From the NCBI GenBank assembly GCA_015501075.1, contig JADNYJ010000109.1:1-64000 (forward strand): a stretch of 64,000 bases of DNA. Direction: 5' to 3'. Origin of the DNA: Gymnopilus junonius (Eukaryota; Basidiomycota; Agaricomycetes; Agaricales; Galerinaceae). The position numbers and the translations under genes were made by a program. Below the pieces are notes generated by a model, which was given only the letters and a program-made list of their open reading frames with translations, searched no databases and was not told where the DNA came from. Shown here one piece after another: positions 1-11,396 of the stretch (position 1 is its first letter; every line of letters starts with the position of its first letter).

Positions 1-2
1 AT

Positions 3-296
3 CTAGGTAGGTAGGTTGACATAAGAACAAGCCAGACTCAATTCCAGAAGGCCGCGTTTCACAATCAATTGACAAAGCAAATATTCCAACATCAAAATGG
101 GGGCCGAACGTCTGATAGAAACGGTTAGAATGTCAATGAAATTGTCATGGATATTGTAGATGGTAAGCCATGCGGCGTGGACGCTCATGTGAGAATGGAG
201 TTTGAGGAAAGAAACAAGGCTCTGACTGTCGAAGTGGGCTGAACCGCGCGGTTCGAGGTAACTCCAAGGCGCAGCAGAAGCCACGTCTGCAAGCAT
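3..296 (-). other. Open frame running off the left edge, unidentified
   Basis: An uninterrupted minus-strand frame of about 97 codons begins at 296 and continues to the window edge. It has one moderately hydrophobic stretch and no motif I recognise. It could be the start of a gene lying to the left or chance. No signal peptide or splice-site pattern decides the matter. Confidence 0.15.
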
Positions 297-686
297 TACA
301 GAAGGAGGTTGCCGGTGATTAAAAACTTCAAGTCTTCGATACCGATTGAGCGTATATCGGTGTGAAATGTCTCCACACAGTATGTTGTGGGGTGATCTTA
401 GGCATGCCTATGAATTCCTCCGAGTGATCACACGCTTTTGACGGCGTGATGACACATCGGTGAGGTTGACAGAATCGATCTACTTACTTATTTCGGTGTG
501 ACAAGGAAAGTGAAGGAGATCCTGTGACGCTGGAACATCCCGGCGTACTTGAACTAGAGTAGACAAGATTGAATCAGCGTAGACATCCTGTCTGACTGAA
601 CAAGCTGAAGCGCATGCTCCCCTACGCTCCGAGATATTTAGGACTCTGACCAGTAATTTCAAAAGCACATACTGTGTAGACCATTC

Positions 687-1425
687 ATGTTTAAGATCAG
701 GAACTCGGTAAGCTTGAATCTTGTCATGAAAGATTTTTGTGTCTAATGTGCTATCTTTTCGTCGCATCGAACATGAACAGAGCTGCTCATGGATTTTCCT
801 ACTGGGCACAATGGCTGCACTCGTCCTGGATATCATTACCGGGATATTTATGAGGAACGCCAATGCGATATCTCAAAGTTGGTGACCAGAAGGGATTTGC
901 ATCGATATTATGTTAAGTTTTTCAATTACAGATGGGAGAAAGTTCGCAGGGGAACTACAAGTTTTAGGTATTTCGTCGCCCAGTCTCGCTACTGAATTCG
1001 ACAACGATCATTACAATATTACCTCGAATTCGGCATGGGCATCGCTCATTCCAAGCAACAAGGGGATCATCACGGCGGGTGTGCAAGGGGGCAAAGTTCA
1101 AGTTGCTTTGTACCAGCAACTTGACTGCTTGAACAATATTCGCATATCCCTACTCCATCTCTACAATGTTTCGACCACCGTACCTGAAATACAGCCGGAT
1201 TTCGAAAAGACAGAAAATTGCTTTGGCATTATACGACAACTTCTTCTATGCGCAGCTGACATAACGTTGGAGACTCAGGGGCCTCCCATACACCATGCTG
1301 ACGGTAGCGTTGAGATGGGCATTATAAACGGCCTTGGTGTCAGTCACAGGTGCATGGACTGGGAGAAAGTGTGGAGCACGGTCAACAAATTTCAAGGTTC
1401 CAAATTAAGCTTTGGTAGTATATAG
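687..1425 (+). CDS. UstYa-like (DUF3328) protein with degenerate active-site motifs
   Basis: UstYa-family proteins are small, membrane-anchored oxidases that act in the secretory pathway on ribosomal peptides and other secondary metabolites. The last exon (932-1425) reads through the family body: an FDNDHYN segment, the aligned equivalents of both HxxHC motifs, and the terminal HRCMDWEKV block. The first motif (about 1111-1131) reads YQQLDC instead of YHQLHC, and the second (about 1216-1270) begins ENC instead of HC, so several conserved histidines are missing. Upstream, 781-877/881 encodes a transmembrane segment (FLLGTMAALVLDIITGIF), probably preceded by a short first exon at 687-707 and a 73-nt intron. 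The 5' junction of the second intron (878 or 882 to 931) is uncertain: the consensus donor at 882 creates a stop, while GT at 878 keeps the frame. Assignment to the family is good; catalytic competence is doubtful. Confidence 0.7.
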
Positions 1426-1654
1426 CTTTGCGATTCGATCTGATTTTCGACCGGTGATCGGCGCCAAAGAAATTTGTAGCTAATATTAGACCGGTAGGAT
1501 CTTTCAATGCTTCCAGTTAAATACATCAATCCCAGAATAAATTTTGATTGAAGACAGACTCTGGTGAGCGTGCGTTAATCAGACACAAGAGATGATAGAT
1601 ATAAGACTCATGATTCGTAAAAGCGGGGCCAGATAGCAGCCTAAGTCATATCAT

Positions 1655-1920
1655 ATGGATTCCTCCGACAAGATCGAGTATACCTCTTTGCTCGTCGAAG
1701 ACGCGACACAACATGATGACGACCATCCAAACAACTTATCTCTTTTGGTCATCGAGAAACGAACGGCATGGATAATATGCATCCTCCTCATTCTCAATAT
1801 CATACTCTCCATCTCAAATGCTGCTGAAACAGGCAGAGCCGTCAAGTTATTGGCCACATGCGAGAAAAAGAATGTTGCAGACCTTCCTCGTCCGGACCCC
1901 TTTGTTGGGCTTTCGTCCTT
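1655..1920 (+). pseudogene. N-terminal exon of a third UstYa-like gene, rest not recognisable
   Basis: An 88-codon frame starts with an acidic cytoplasmic-looking head, then one strong transmembrane helix (WIICILLILNIILSI) and ends in LPRPDPFVGLSSL. This tail is typical of the first exon of UstYa-like genes. A GTGAGG donor follows at 1921, and a branch-like CTAATG with CTGTAG ends a possible 62-nt intron at 1982. The continuation is open in one frame (about 1984-2130), but that frame does not match the phase at the splice. No HxxHC motif follows anywhere before the next gene. I read it as a truncated or scrambled paralogue of its two neighbours. A very diverged intact gene is possible but less likely. 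Confidence 0.5.
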
Positions 1921-1982
1921 GTGAGGTATATCCCGAATCACTCACCTGTCTACATCAAGAAGCTAATGAGCGAAAACTGTAG

Positions 1983-2771
1983 GCATCCACTCGGCGAGTA
2001 GTAGAAGCAATTAATTCTATAGAATATCTTAATGAAAAAGAATCCACAACCCAAGTTCCAGATAATATTATGTTGAATATTGCCCTGATATTAATCTTAA
2101 TTTTTATCTCAACCTCTAGATACAAGCTTCTATCTAGTCGGTGGTTCCAAAGAAAGACGTCAAAAATAGCCCTAGAATTGCCAATGGCACCACCTACAAA
2201 GTGCCATGTGAACGATTGGATGGGACGTACATATCCGAACCTGTTCTTGAGAAGCCGAAGAACTGGGTTAGTAAAAGGCAGAGATCTAGGAATAACCAAC
2301 AGATGTGGGGTTTAACCCATACGGGAATGAAATTGCAACTCGGGTTCTTTTTAACAATCTCCGAGTCTCATGGCCTATGAGGGCAGATCTGTCAGCGCAC
2401 CGGGCATCAGGTAAAGTTATCCACATGAGTCGTTGAAATTTCCAGGAGCCTGTTTTGATTAACAATCTCAATTCTCGTTAGGTACGTCGAACGGTACATG
2501 TCTATGCTTTTGAAGTTCCATGCTCAGCAAGCAGTAGATGTTGTTCCAGCTTATTTCGCCTTGGATTTTCGAACAGATAACAGATTCCTAAGGCTTTTAA
2601 TTATGACTAAAAATATACCCATGCATTTGAATCAGTGTAATCGCTACGTGAGATCGGGACCGCCTAGATAACAATTTATACGCAATATTTTATATAAAGG
2701 CAGATTCTACCATATCGAGTCCAGTCAGTTCCTCAGTTGTATCCTCATGCACAAACCCGCTATTATTTCGA
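1983..2771 (+). other. Decayed or unassigned stretch between UstYa-like genes
   Basis: Several overlapping short frames of 60-114 codons occur on both strands. A plus-strand stretch around 2310-2420 (NPYGNEIATRVLFNNLR and following) has coding-like composition, but it neither connects cleanly to the exon at 1655-1920 nor resembles a known domain. The right end holds the promoter of the gene at 2772. Confidence 0.25.
2691..2700 (+). promoter_or_regulatory. TATA box of the intact UstYa-like gene
   Basis: TATATAAAGG lies about 75 bp upstream of the ATG at 2772. A start of transcription about 30 bp downstream would give a 5' leader of roughly 45 nt, plausible for a fungal gene. Position and sequence only. 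Confidence 0.5.
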
Positions 2772-3411
2772 ATGTTAACTACTTTCTACATTGTGGCTTT
2801 ATTGGTCGCACTTTTTTTGAGGGCGTTCAATGCTTTCAATCTTTTCCAAGCCACTCATCGCTTTGAGTACCTGCGATCTCCAACGTATAGTAAGTGCATT
2901 TCTGGTGCGATATGAGGATTCACTCATGTATATCCCAGGTTTTTTGGCATCCGATATCCCGAGAGAGCTTCCAGGAGACTATCCAGACGTCACATTGGTA
3001 TTTGGGAAGGATGATTCCACTCGATATCCGTTGAACGATAGCGATGTCTGGAGCACACTCTGGCCTGGTGAATTGGGTCTCGTCCGACTTGGCCCCGAAG
3101 GTCGCCTAATGGGAATATCCATGTATCATCAACTTCATTGTCTTAATTCGGTTCGACATGCGTACATGGTCGGTCGTTCAAATTTGGATGGACCATCTAA
3201 CACGCCCCTAGGGCACAACACGCACTGTCTCCACTTCATACGGCAGAGTATCCTCTGCCACGCGGATTTGACGCTTATCCCGGTTGATGAAGATAGGAAT
3301 ACCGAGGATGAGGCGCACCGATGCCGGGATTGGAGTAAAGTCAGAGCGTTTGCTGAGAAAAACCAAGCAGCATGGCAGGGGGTCCCTATGGATTATTCAT
3401 CGGAAGGATAA
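2772..3411 (+). CDS. UstYa-like (DUF3328) oxidase, both HxxHC motifs intact
   Basis: Two exons, 2772-2889 and 2939-3411, separated by a 49-nt intron (GTAAGT...CCCAG) that joins in phase and gives a 196-residue protein, a normal length for this family. It opens with a hydrophobic anchor of about 20 residues and then carries the UstYa signature: YHQLHCLNSVR (about 3121-3153), HCLHFIRQSILCHAD (about 3220-3265) and HRCRDWSKV near the C terminus. In the family these His/Cys motifs are needed for oxidation and cyclisation of peptide or other precursors in biosynthetic clusters. It shares strand and type with its two upstream neighbours, so the three probably arose by tandem duplication, and this one looks functional. 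No precursor peptide gene was recognised in the window, so the substrate is unknown. Confidence 0.85.
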
Positions 3412-3467
3412 ATAAGCCAATGGTCCTTTTTCAATTGGGCGATTAAGTACGAACAGTAGAGTAGCTC

Positions 3468-3501
3468 TATCGAGCCCAATCGTGTATCGAGCCCAATCGT
3501 G
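3468..3501. repeat. 17-bp unit repeated twice in tandem
   Basis: TATCGAGCCCAATCGTG occurs at 3468-3484 and again without a gap at 3485-3501, just downstream of the UstYa-like gene. Both copies are identical. Confidence 0.85.
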
Positions 3502-4316
3502 TCTTAGCTTACAGGAATGCACATTTATTCACGGTATTCTGCCTACATCTGAGTGTATCTGATCAGTTAGTCCGTCTTATCTTAAATCGATAGATACACT
3601 GCGATAGCTGTCAATCTGGCTGATGTCGTCTTCCTGACTAGTCCTCCTGCGGGTTCTATGGCGGTCGGCCCATCGGAAACGAAAGGTCGTAAGGTCTCGT
3701 GCGTATGCAGAAGTTTACAGGTACTTCCATTACCATTCTGCGAGCCGGTTGCTCCTTTACTGTGACTGCGCCGGTTATCTACCTGCCTACCTACCCACGG
3801 CGTAACAGTAATATGCGCCGACGGGCAATGGTCTTCACTGTCAATTCCATTGAGAAACGATGTTATCCACTATTGCATTCTATCTGAGAATCAAGCCGAC
3901 TACTAGTAACCATAGGAATTTTTCTAGAGACCTTGAATCCAGGATAAATAAGTACATATTGCTACTTAACTGGAGATAACTTTTTCTGTATTTCTCTGCA
4001 GCAAAACGAAATGGATAGGAATTCGGAAACCAATTGAGCTACGACCTCAGCATCTGTCGAGTCTGATTGATTTACGATTTCGTCGTGGGTAAACGAACCG
4101 GCTAGACCGCGAAACGAATGAATAGAGTAGACGTTCTATCGATAACAAATGTCCTGCATTTATGAAAGACCGATTGCAGCCGTGCATCGTGTTAGCTTGT
4201 CGAGTGACTAAATTAGTCAAGGGATTAAGTTGAGAAGGGAATGGCAGCCTGTGATAGAAGTAACAAGTATGGAAGAGATTCGTTCCCTTCATTTTCTTTG
4301 CACCTCTTCCTTTTCC

Positions 4317-4369
4317 CTAATAATATTCACATCGAACTAGGGTTCCTGGTTCGATATTAATATTATTAG
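4317..4369. repeat. Near-perfect 25-bp inverted repeat (hairpin)
   Basis: The arm at 4317-4341 is complementary to 4345-4369 with only three mismatches and a 3-nt loop. The arm begins CTAATAATATT and ends CGAACTAGG. No protein gene overlaps it. It may be a folded-back relic of a short element or a structured transcript. Confidence 0.7.
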
Positions 4370-7218
4370 AACGAACTTTTAACGATTTAAGATATTCAAG
4401 TATAGTTTAAACACCTACTGATGATTGCGCCTTGCCTTACAGGGTTCCATAGTTGCAAGTATAAGTGAGTAGGCCGAGCGGTGGGGAGACGTGGATGCCA
4501 TCTTCGACTTTTTTGTTCGTGTCTGGTTTCAGGAATCCATGACTGAGCTACGTATTTGACTAACAGCAGAACGAAGGAGAGGCTACAAAATCCCCGGAGA
4601 TAAAGCTGACCACGGTGGGGCAGGCCGTTCTGCCCCGGACCTGGGAAGCTGGAGCTCGGAGACGCGTCGAGCAGCCACGCAGTGTAGCGTTGCGGGCAAG
4701 GTTGTTGATATTCCGAGTGGACGACGCGCTGGCATACAGAACATGCACAGCCACTGATGCAATCTAGTCTAATCTAACTAGCTATCTGTGACACTGTCCG
4801 AGGAGCCCGATCTCACTGTCACAACGGTACTTTATATCTACCTTCCCCTGATTTCTGTATCAAAGAATTAATGTATCCAATCTAAGAGAGATCATTGCTT
4901 AACCAACGCCTGAGCTTGAGCGACAGCTTGGCTACCCAGAGATGAGCATAAATGTTTGAGATCGAGCACTGGGGTAATACATAGCTAATACTGAATAAGA
5001 TAAATAACCAGGCGACAGCATGAGAGACGAGAGAGAATTGGGCACGGTTTGTATGGATGGCTCTTTATACGTTAGTATTTGGTTTGGGTTCCAACAGCAG
5101 AGAGCCTGAGCATGAGCGAAGACCAAAGCCATACAGGTGACGATTAAGAACGTAGAAAAGGAAAGGGGAAGAAGAAATGAAATAGGACGAGAACTAGAAC
5201 GAGAAAAGGAAGCAGAAAAGAATGAAGTATGACCTACAACACAAACATGAAAGAATCCAGATGCCGCAGGGAGAATGTAATCGGTTCATGTGCAAAGCCA
5301 ACGAACCTGTTATTACCCCATTCCCCATGCCCTATCCACTGAGACGCAACCCCTGTCCATTCCTCAGCCCCACCTGTCACCAAAATCCATGTAACGAGCC
5401 CGATTCAGATGCATAAACCACATTTTGCGAGCTGGGTATTCATCCTGATCCAGAGCGTGAGCCAGCATGAGGCCGCGCGATCGCTTCCGACCGAGCAGGT
5501 GGTCATAGTATATTGCATGGCGTTGATTTGCCGATGCACGATGCCCCAGAGCGAAGGGCTGCAGCCGCAGCATGTATTGACGATGTCCAGAAGGCAGTTC
5601 TTGAGGGTGAGCAGGCCCCAGAGTGCACAACGGCCGCAGATTTCTTTGACGAGGTTGCTCCAGCTGCCTGTGAATGCGAACCGAGGGCCATGGAACCCCA
5701 ATAAGTCAATCGCGCGACGAGCACTGCAAATGGGCAGCACTTGGTGACGGTTATCGATACCGAAATGTAAATGTGCCGTGTACGCTCAAAGTCATGGGTG
5801 GACGTTATTAACAAATTGTTAGCTACCCAGAGAGCCAAGAGGAGCCGGTCTTGTAGGTTTAAATCATATTTCCGGTGCAGAGAGCGATGTTACATACGAT
5901 ATCAAGCGTAACACAATGCTACCAGCGGACCAGGGAGCAAGAACAGAGGACATCGACATTTTCGAACACGCCGTGCCGTCTATGGTATCATTTCGAGCTG
6001 TTGGAGATCTTGAAATTGGTCTGATCGATATACAAGACGAATATCCAAAGGCGTTACTCATCTTAGACCACCTTATGTCGCTTGCATCACCTCCTGGAAC
6101 CCCAGATTACCCCCCCTCCGGTTAAATTCATTACGCAACCGTTTATTTGTCAAATCATGCCATTTGGATTGAGGGATTCGAGCCAGATTGGACTCAGAGA
6201 GGCTCACGGATGCGGTAGTAATCGATCCAAACGTGAGGCGACGCGGAAAGGACCCATGTAAATTCTCTCGCCATTGCGGAGAGAGCGTTGTCGTCGTCGT
6301 TGTGGTTGATGTGCAAGAGTAAGGCACGACACAGCCACCGATCGCGCAAAGTCACCGCGAGGCACCCCGGATGCTCGGACGTCAATACCCGGATCCGCAA
6401 GGCCGATGCTCTTTACCCCGCCCGCCGCTATCTTATCTATTACCCCGCATTGGATTCAACGCTCGAAAACTCAGGTTTCAACACACTGTCTATGACACAG
6501 TGGGCAAGCAGTTGTCCAATCAAGTTTTGACTGAGCATATCCATTTATGGGGCACTCATTTGTCATGTGGTTGTCCAATTGAAGTTGCTTAGGATACAGG
6601 AATAATGAACATTAGTTGATGTTTCTTAAGACTAAGTACACTTTGAGAAACAGTTTCTGATTTTTACAAAGGGAACAAGAGGAAAACATATCATCTATTT
6701 CTGTACTGTTTCTGAAGCAAACAACACAAGATACAAGAAAGGTAATTACATGAGAAAAGGACAGAAACATGAATTCAGTTTCCCTTGTTTTTTCCTAAAG
6801 AAATGCTTTTCTTATTTTCTAAATAAACATTTATTGGAAGCCATATAACGTGTTTCCCAGCTACTGTTTCTTAAGGAAACACTAGTCAGTGCCAGCAGTG
6901 CTCGTCCGTCTTTCGGTGCCGTGCAGGAGAGAGTCCGCTTGTACCAAACCTTGTAGTTCTTTGGTATAACGCGTGGTAGCCTATTAGAATAAGACTCTAG
7001 TTGGAGGGCAATAATTAGCTACAATGTTACGGCCCAGGCCAACTTAGTCGATCCTCACCGGTTGCTTGAAAGCCCACGCATTCTTCCACTCCACACCATT
7101 GCTAAGTATAGTGCGAATCCAATATGGGGCAATCTCCTTGGGCGCCTAGTACATTCGTGATGAGACTTTGGTAGCAGCTGGGTCGTAAATTGGGCCAACA
7201 CACACTGTCGCCGAATCC

Positions 7219-9142
7219 CTACTTGTACTCCTCTAACTCCTCTTCGTCCATATCGTCCAAGGGCCAGTTCGCCTCGATCACAGCGTACGCCTCCTTCGTC
7301 GTCTCTTCGTCCTCCGCACAAGCCTTCAAAGTCCTCCGCTTCACCTCCTGACCGAATGCCTTGGCTGCCTCGTAGTGAGCGGCGAGCACCCAAGTCTCCG
7401 CCCCGTAGCCGACATTCTCCTCAGCCACCTCTCACCCCTTTCTGCATTCGCCAAATCCTGATACAGCTTCTCCGCCGCGGCGATCTCCTTCTCTGTGAAC
7501 ACGACCGGACATGGTGTGCCATCCGTCGCAAAATGCTCCCAGCCAAGCACCAAATCTATCAGCGCATACAGCAACTCGATCGTCTCACCCTCCCACATGG
7601 CAGTTGCATGAATGAAGATGCGGCGGCGGAAAGGGTTTAACGGATAGACCAGACCCTTGTGGTGGATCCTGTTGTGCGTCGCTGTGCTCAGGTTGTAATG
7701 ATAGTGAAAAAGACGACGACGGAGAAGCACCCTTTCCCGATCTTGGTCTTCTTCCGGTAGCTTGTCGAAGTCGTCCGGTAGTTCAGGCTTGATCATCTTT
7801 TGGGAGACCTCGTCCTCCTCGTTTTGGATGAATTCGGGCATACCGGCGTGGAGGAAGAGGGGTAGGACAGCAGTGTGCTGCCAGTCCAACACGCTAAGGA
7901 TCTGCAGGCTGCCAGAATCTGTCGAAACCCTGAGATTGCTGTCGGTGAGGTCGGGGTGACGGATGCAGAAAGCGCTGAGGGAGTCATTGTCTGGCACGAG
8001 CAAAGGCGCGAGACGGAGATAGTGACCAAGGTTCTTGGCGTGGTCTGACGGTGTCTGCTTCTCGTATTTGTAATACTCCCTTCGGAAGCGTTGGTAAGGT
8101 GCCCTCGGTGCACCGAACTGGTCGAGATAGGAGAGCTCTTTCTTGGCTCCCGCGACCAGCACCGATTTGGCGTCTTCATCTATGGTCGTCGATTGGCAAA
8201 GAAGAGGCAGAAGAGACAAGAGAAGTGCGACGTACATGGTCCTCGGAAGACGTTCAGTTGTTCCCTTCGCCCATACCACAGCGGTACCGATACATCAGGG
8301 CCTATACAGAATCGCTCCTTCTCGAGCGCGATGCCCTCAACCTGCTCATCGAGTGGGATGCCCTCGTTTCCCGACAGCTCCTTCAGGTCACTGGGTGTAG
8401 TAAATGCTCCCGCCAGCGGGAAAAGAGATGGACATCATAATAGACTCAACCTTCGCGAGCTGGTCCATCAGCGAGATAATTTCATCCTCCTTGAGACCGG
8501 ACCATATCTGGCTCAAGTCGGTGCCTTTGACGTATTCCATTAAAATGTATTCCGTCTCGGCCTCGTTGTTTGACGTAAAGGAATATGCGTAGACCTCGGG
8601 AATAGGGAGCCCCCTAGAACGAATGAAGTCCATGGTGGCGACTTCACTGGCGACAGCGTACGCCTTGGGAACAAGGAGGGGATACGGGATGCGCGCAACG
8701 AGCTGAAATTCGGTGTCCAGGGTAACGAGAAAGATACGGTTGAGGCCACCCTCTCCGAGTTTTCGAAAGTCGACGATCTGTTCAGTCTCGCAGCTCATTG
8801 CCTTAGCAATGGTTTTGAAGAGTCCAGGGATGTCGAAGACGCGCCTGCGCTCTCGGAGGCGATGGGCGTCGTTCGCGCTAAGTACGTCGCAATACGAGTT
8901 AGACATAGACGAGACAAGATGTAGGAGATGTACAGGAAACGCCCGGTAGTATAGTTGAAGATTTCGTTCTCCAGATCCACCATAAGAGACTTTGGGTCTA
9001 GCCTATTGGTGATGGTGGTGAGGTTCCTCGTGAAAGAGGGATTGTGCGAAGAGAGTGGACATCGAGGACGGAGTAGAGAGGAGGAAACTTCAGCTGCGAG
9101 GAGTCGTAGGGAGGGGATTTTCGAACACCGAAGGTGAAACAT
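7219..9142 (-). pseudogene. Fmp29/AIM9-like APH-fold kinase, two frame breaks
   Basis: Members of this fungal family have an aminoglycoside-phosphotransferase-like kinase fold and are mitochondrial or cytosolic; their substrates are unknown. Exon 1 (8934-9142) encodes a basic leader resembling a mitochondrial presequence, then FNYTTGRFL. It joins in phase across a 56-nt intron (8878-8933) to the N-lobe exon. A second 56-nt intron (8180-8235) precedes the C-lobe, which carries the catalytic loop HPDLTDSN and the metal-binding VLDWQH. Two breaks interrupt it. One extra base near 8398 separates ...GGSIYYTQ from DLKELSGNEG, and another indel near 7428-7440 separates LYQDLANAERG from the C-terminal acidic tail ending LEEYK (stop at 7219). 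Both breaks are single-base type and every domain is still present, so this is either a young pseudogene or a gene with sequence errors. Confidence 0.7.
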
Positions 9143-9202
9143 GTTGATATATAGTGGGAAGTTGGAGGGGGATGATGAAGAGGGACCCGAATGTGTGAAC
9201 AG

Positions 9203-9231
9203 TGTCGGAAAACCCCGGGGGCATTATAATG
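9203..9231 (+). repeat. Left terminal inverted repeat of the Plavaka element
   Basis: Starts TGTCGGAAAACCCC and ends in the palindrome CATTATAATG. It is flanked on the left by AG. A second CATTATAATG lies at 9272-9281, a likely transposase-binding subterminal site. Confidence 0.8.
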
Positions 9232-10933
9232 CTGACCGCATTATCTTCTCGGCAAATCCCATTATGACATGCATTATAATGCTATTGTAATATACCGGAG
9301 ATGATTATCAAGGGCTAGCCGACTTTATGACTCGGTCCGAGATAAGATGAGTTCATCTTTCGGTTCATAATGTCGACCGATTTAATCATATTGAATGACA
9401 CGAGATATAACACTTAATTTTAGATTATGATCAGTGAAAGTATTGACATGATGCTGGGTTATCTTATCATAATCTCCGGACCAGCTTCATAATGCTATCT
9501 CCTAGATCACAAGATAACATAACGGCCTGTGATCTACTAACACCGATGGTGCCAGTAAAGTTCCACTGGAAACACGTTCCTGACAGTAGGGAACGCTCTA
9601 AAAGCTGCGGCACGGTAAGCATCCTTTCTATTTCTCCCAGCATACCACATCAGCACATTTCTCATGGCAAAGCCGAAAGTTTCTAAGCCCAAGAAGAAAA
9701 TTGTCCGCCATCCTGCTCAGAAGACAAGACGTGGACGTGCAACAACTCAGAAGACTGAGATCTGTGAGTATTGTGGTGACCTCTTTCGCCGCCGTGGGCT
9801 TGCCAGCCACCAAAGGAAATGCATCCGAGAGCATGGACACGATACTCAGCCACAGAGTGTGGAGGAACTTGACCCAGAAGAGTCAGAGCCTGATTCAGAG
9901 GGTACGTCAATCCTTGAGTTTCTTGATATCTCAATGATTTCATGACTAACACTGGCAGGTTGCAAATCATATATGGCTGTCAGTACAGCCTTTCATGAGA
10001 GTACATCTAGTTTAAGTCTGATGGATCGAGGTACGTCCTTTTTGCATTTAAATTTTGAATTTTGAATATTGTATTTACTCTTACATCTTAACCCTAGATG
10101 ACTTGGCTGCATCTGAGTCTAATGCAGAGCTGGATACCAGATTTGAGAATGAAGGTGAACAAGTTCAATACTGTCATCTGATTTGAGCATTGTATTCACA
10201 TTTTATTTTCTAGGGCCACTGCCAGAGATTGATGACATCCTCCAAATGGATGCTGACACGATACCCCCAGATTTTAGTCTCTTGCCTGATGACATCAAAA
10301 TCTGCTTTCATCCAAACAGTCATCAAGCGACCCAGTTCTTTCACTTCGAAGGTTATCAAGGACCACATTATGCACGTCCTATGGAATCAGATGCTTCAAC
10401 TCCCAGGGCACGACCTTGGGCACCATTCCGCACTCGTCTCAATTTTGAGATCGCTGAACTTATGCTCGAATCCCATCTGAATACAAAGCAAGTTGATGTC
10501 CTGCTGTCTCTTTTCCAAAAGGCAATTAACCACCCTGATGACTTTACCCTTTCCAGAGCACGCGATCTTGAAAAAATTTGGGCTGAAGCACGTCAAACGC
10601 GAGGGACTGGCGTGAGTAATAGCTGACATGTATCACAGTAATGTTTAGCTATGCTTATTCTTAATAAATTTTTGCTAGTTTGAACATAAAACAATTACGG
10701 TACCATACAAGAAGGCAGAGATCCCATTTCAAGTCTCTGTACGGCCACTGTGGAGTTGGATCATGGAACTTGTTGATGATCCTAATCTTGTTCCGCTATT
10801 TTGGTGGGATGCAGAGCGCCACTATCGATATGGTGGGAAAGAGTGGGAGAGATTTGTTGATGAGCCTTGGATGGCCAATGACTGGTGGGACATCCAGGTG
10901 ATCAATGTTCAATGTACCTCATAGTAATAAAAG

Positions 10934-10938
10934 GCTTA
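10934..10938. repeat. 5-bp target duplication (GCTTA), left side, chromovirus copy 1
   Basis: GCTTA directly precedes the left LTR and is found again at 18417-18421 after the right LTR. A 5-bp duplication is normal for Ty3/gypsy integration and fixes both element ends. Confidence 0.9.
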
Positions 10939-11396
10939 TGTTACGATTTCTTTTCTCTTATCTTATCGCACGCCCCATTTCCTTTCTCGTTATCATTTAT
11001 CGGATGATTTATTATTTATAGTTTCCTTTTTGATCATCTTTGCTCGCAAAGATGATCACTCACTTTCTTACGTGTATGCGGACAATCTTTTCCTTTTGAT
11101 CATCATCCCCTGCATTGCCCCGATGATGATCACCCCTTTCCGATTCCCCTCGTTTCATTATCGTTTCGTTATATTATTATCAAACACAAATAGTATATAA
11201 GCAGTAGCTAGACTACGATGTACATTAGCTTGTTCTTGAGAATAATACATCTCTTGTAACAACCAAGACGAACTTGAACCACTAAGGCATTCTTCAGTCG
11301 AAGACAATACCTTAGCGGACTTCATCGAACGAACTCTATGACTACTATGCCAGACCTTATCTTATCTGATTAGGTTCTGTTGTCAACGTCGTAACA
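10939..11396 (+). repeat. Left LTR, chromovirus copy 1 (458 bp)
   Basis: Starts TGTTACG and ends CGTAACA, a 7-bp inverted repeat. A TATA-like sequence (TAGTATATAAG, about 11190-11200) lies roughly 30 bp before the predicted transcript start at AGCTTGTTCTT (11227). Compared with the right LTR it has 45 extra bp in the first quarter. Confidence 0.9.
11227..11237 (+). promoter_or_regulatory. Self-primer sequence inside the LTR (predicted RNA 5' end)
   Basis: AGCTTGTTCTT is the exact reverse complement of the 11 bases AAGAACAAGCT that begin 2 nt after the LTR end (11398-11408). In Tf1 of fission yeast the first 11 nt of the RNA fold back in this way and prime reverse transcription. The TATA box about 30 bp upstream places the RNA start here. 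Copy 2 keeps the same pairing. Confidence 0.7.

Larger units (their letters stand above)
3412..7218. other. Long intergenic stretch, no gene supported
   Basis: Only short frames on both strands. The longest cluster (5360-5840) has overlapping 110-codon frames in several registers, one minus-strand frame with Cys- and Trp-rich hydrophobic runs, but no start/intron model links them and I recognise no domain. The frame at 5916-6125 (FRAVGDLEIGLIDIQDEYPK) looks coding but is isolated. 6480-7050 is AT-rich and featureless. Distinct items listed separately are a 17-bp tandem repeat and a 53-bp hairpin. Confidence 0.5.

Noticed and set aside
4440..4530. tRNA-like GGCCGAGCGGTGG segment
   Set aside because: Resembles the A box of tRNA-Leu/Ser, but no B box or pairing arms follow at the right distance.
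5360..5840. Overlapping 110-codon frames on both strands
   Set aside because: Three or more registers are open at once, which is typical of locally CG-rich DNA without stops; no intron model or domain supports one of them.
1..7218. RiPP precursor peptide gene to accompany the UstYa-like genes
   Set aside because: No short frame with a signal peptide and repeated core peptides bounded by basic pairs was found.
7219..9142. Aminoglycoside resistance gene
   Set aside because: The APH fold is shared, but the order and motifs are those of fungal Fmp29-like proteins, and drug resistance is not implied.
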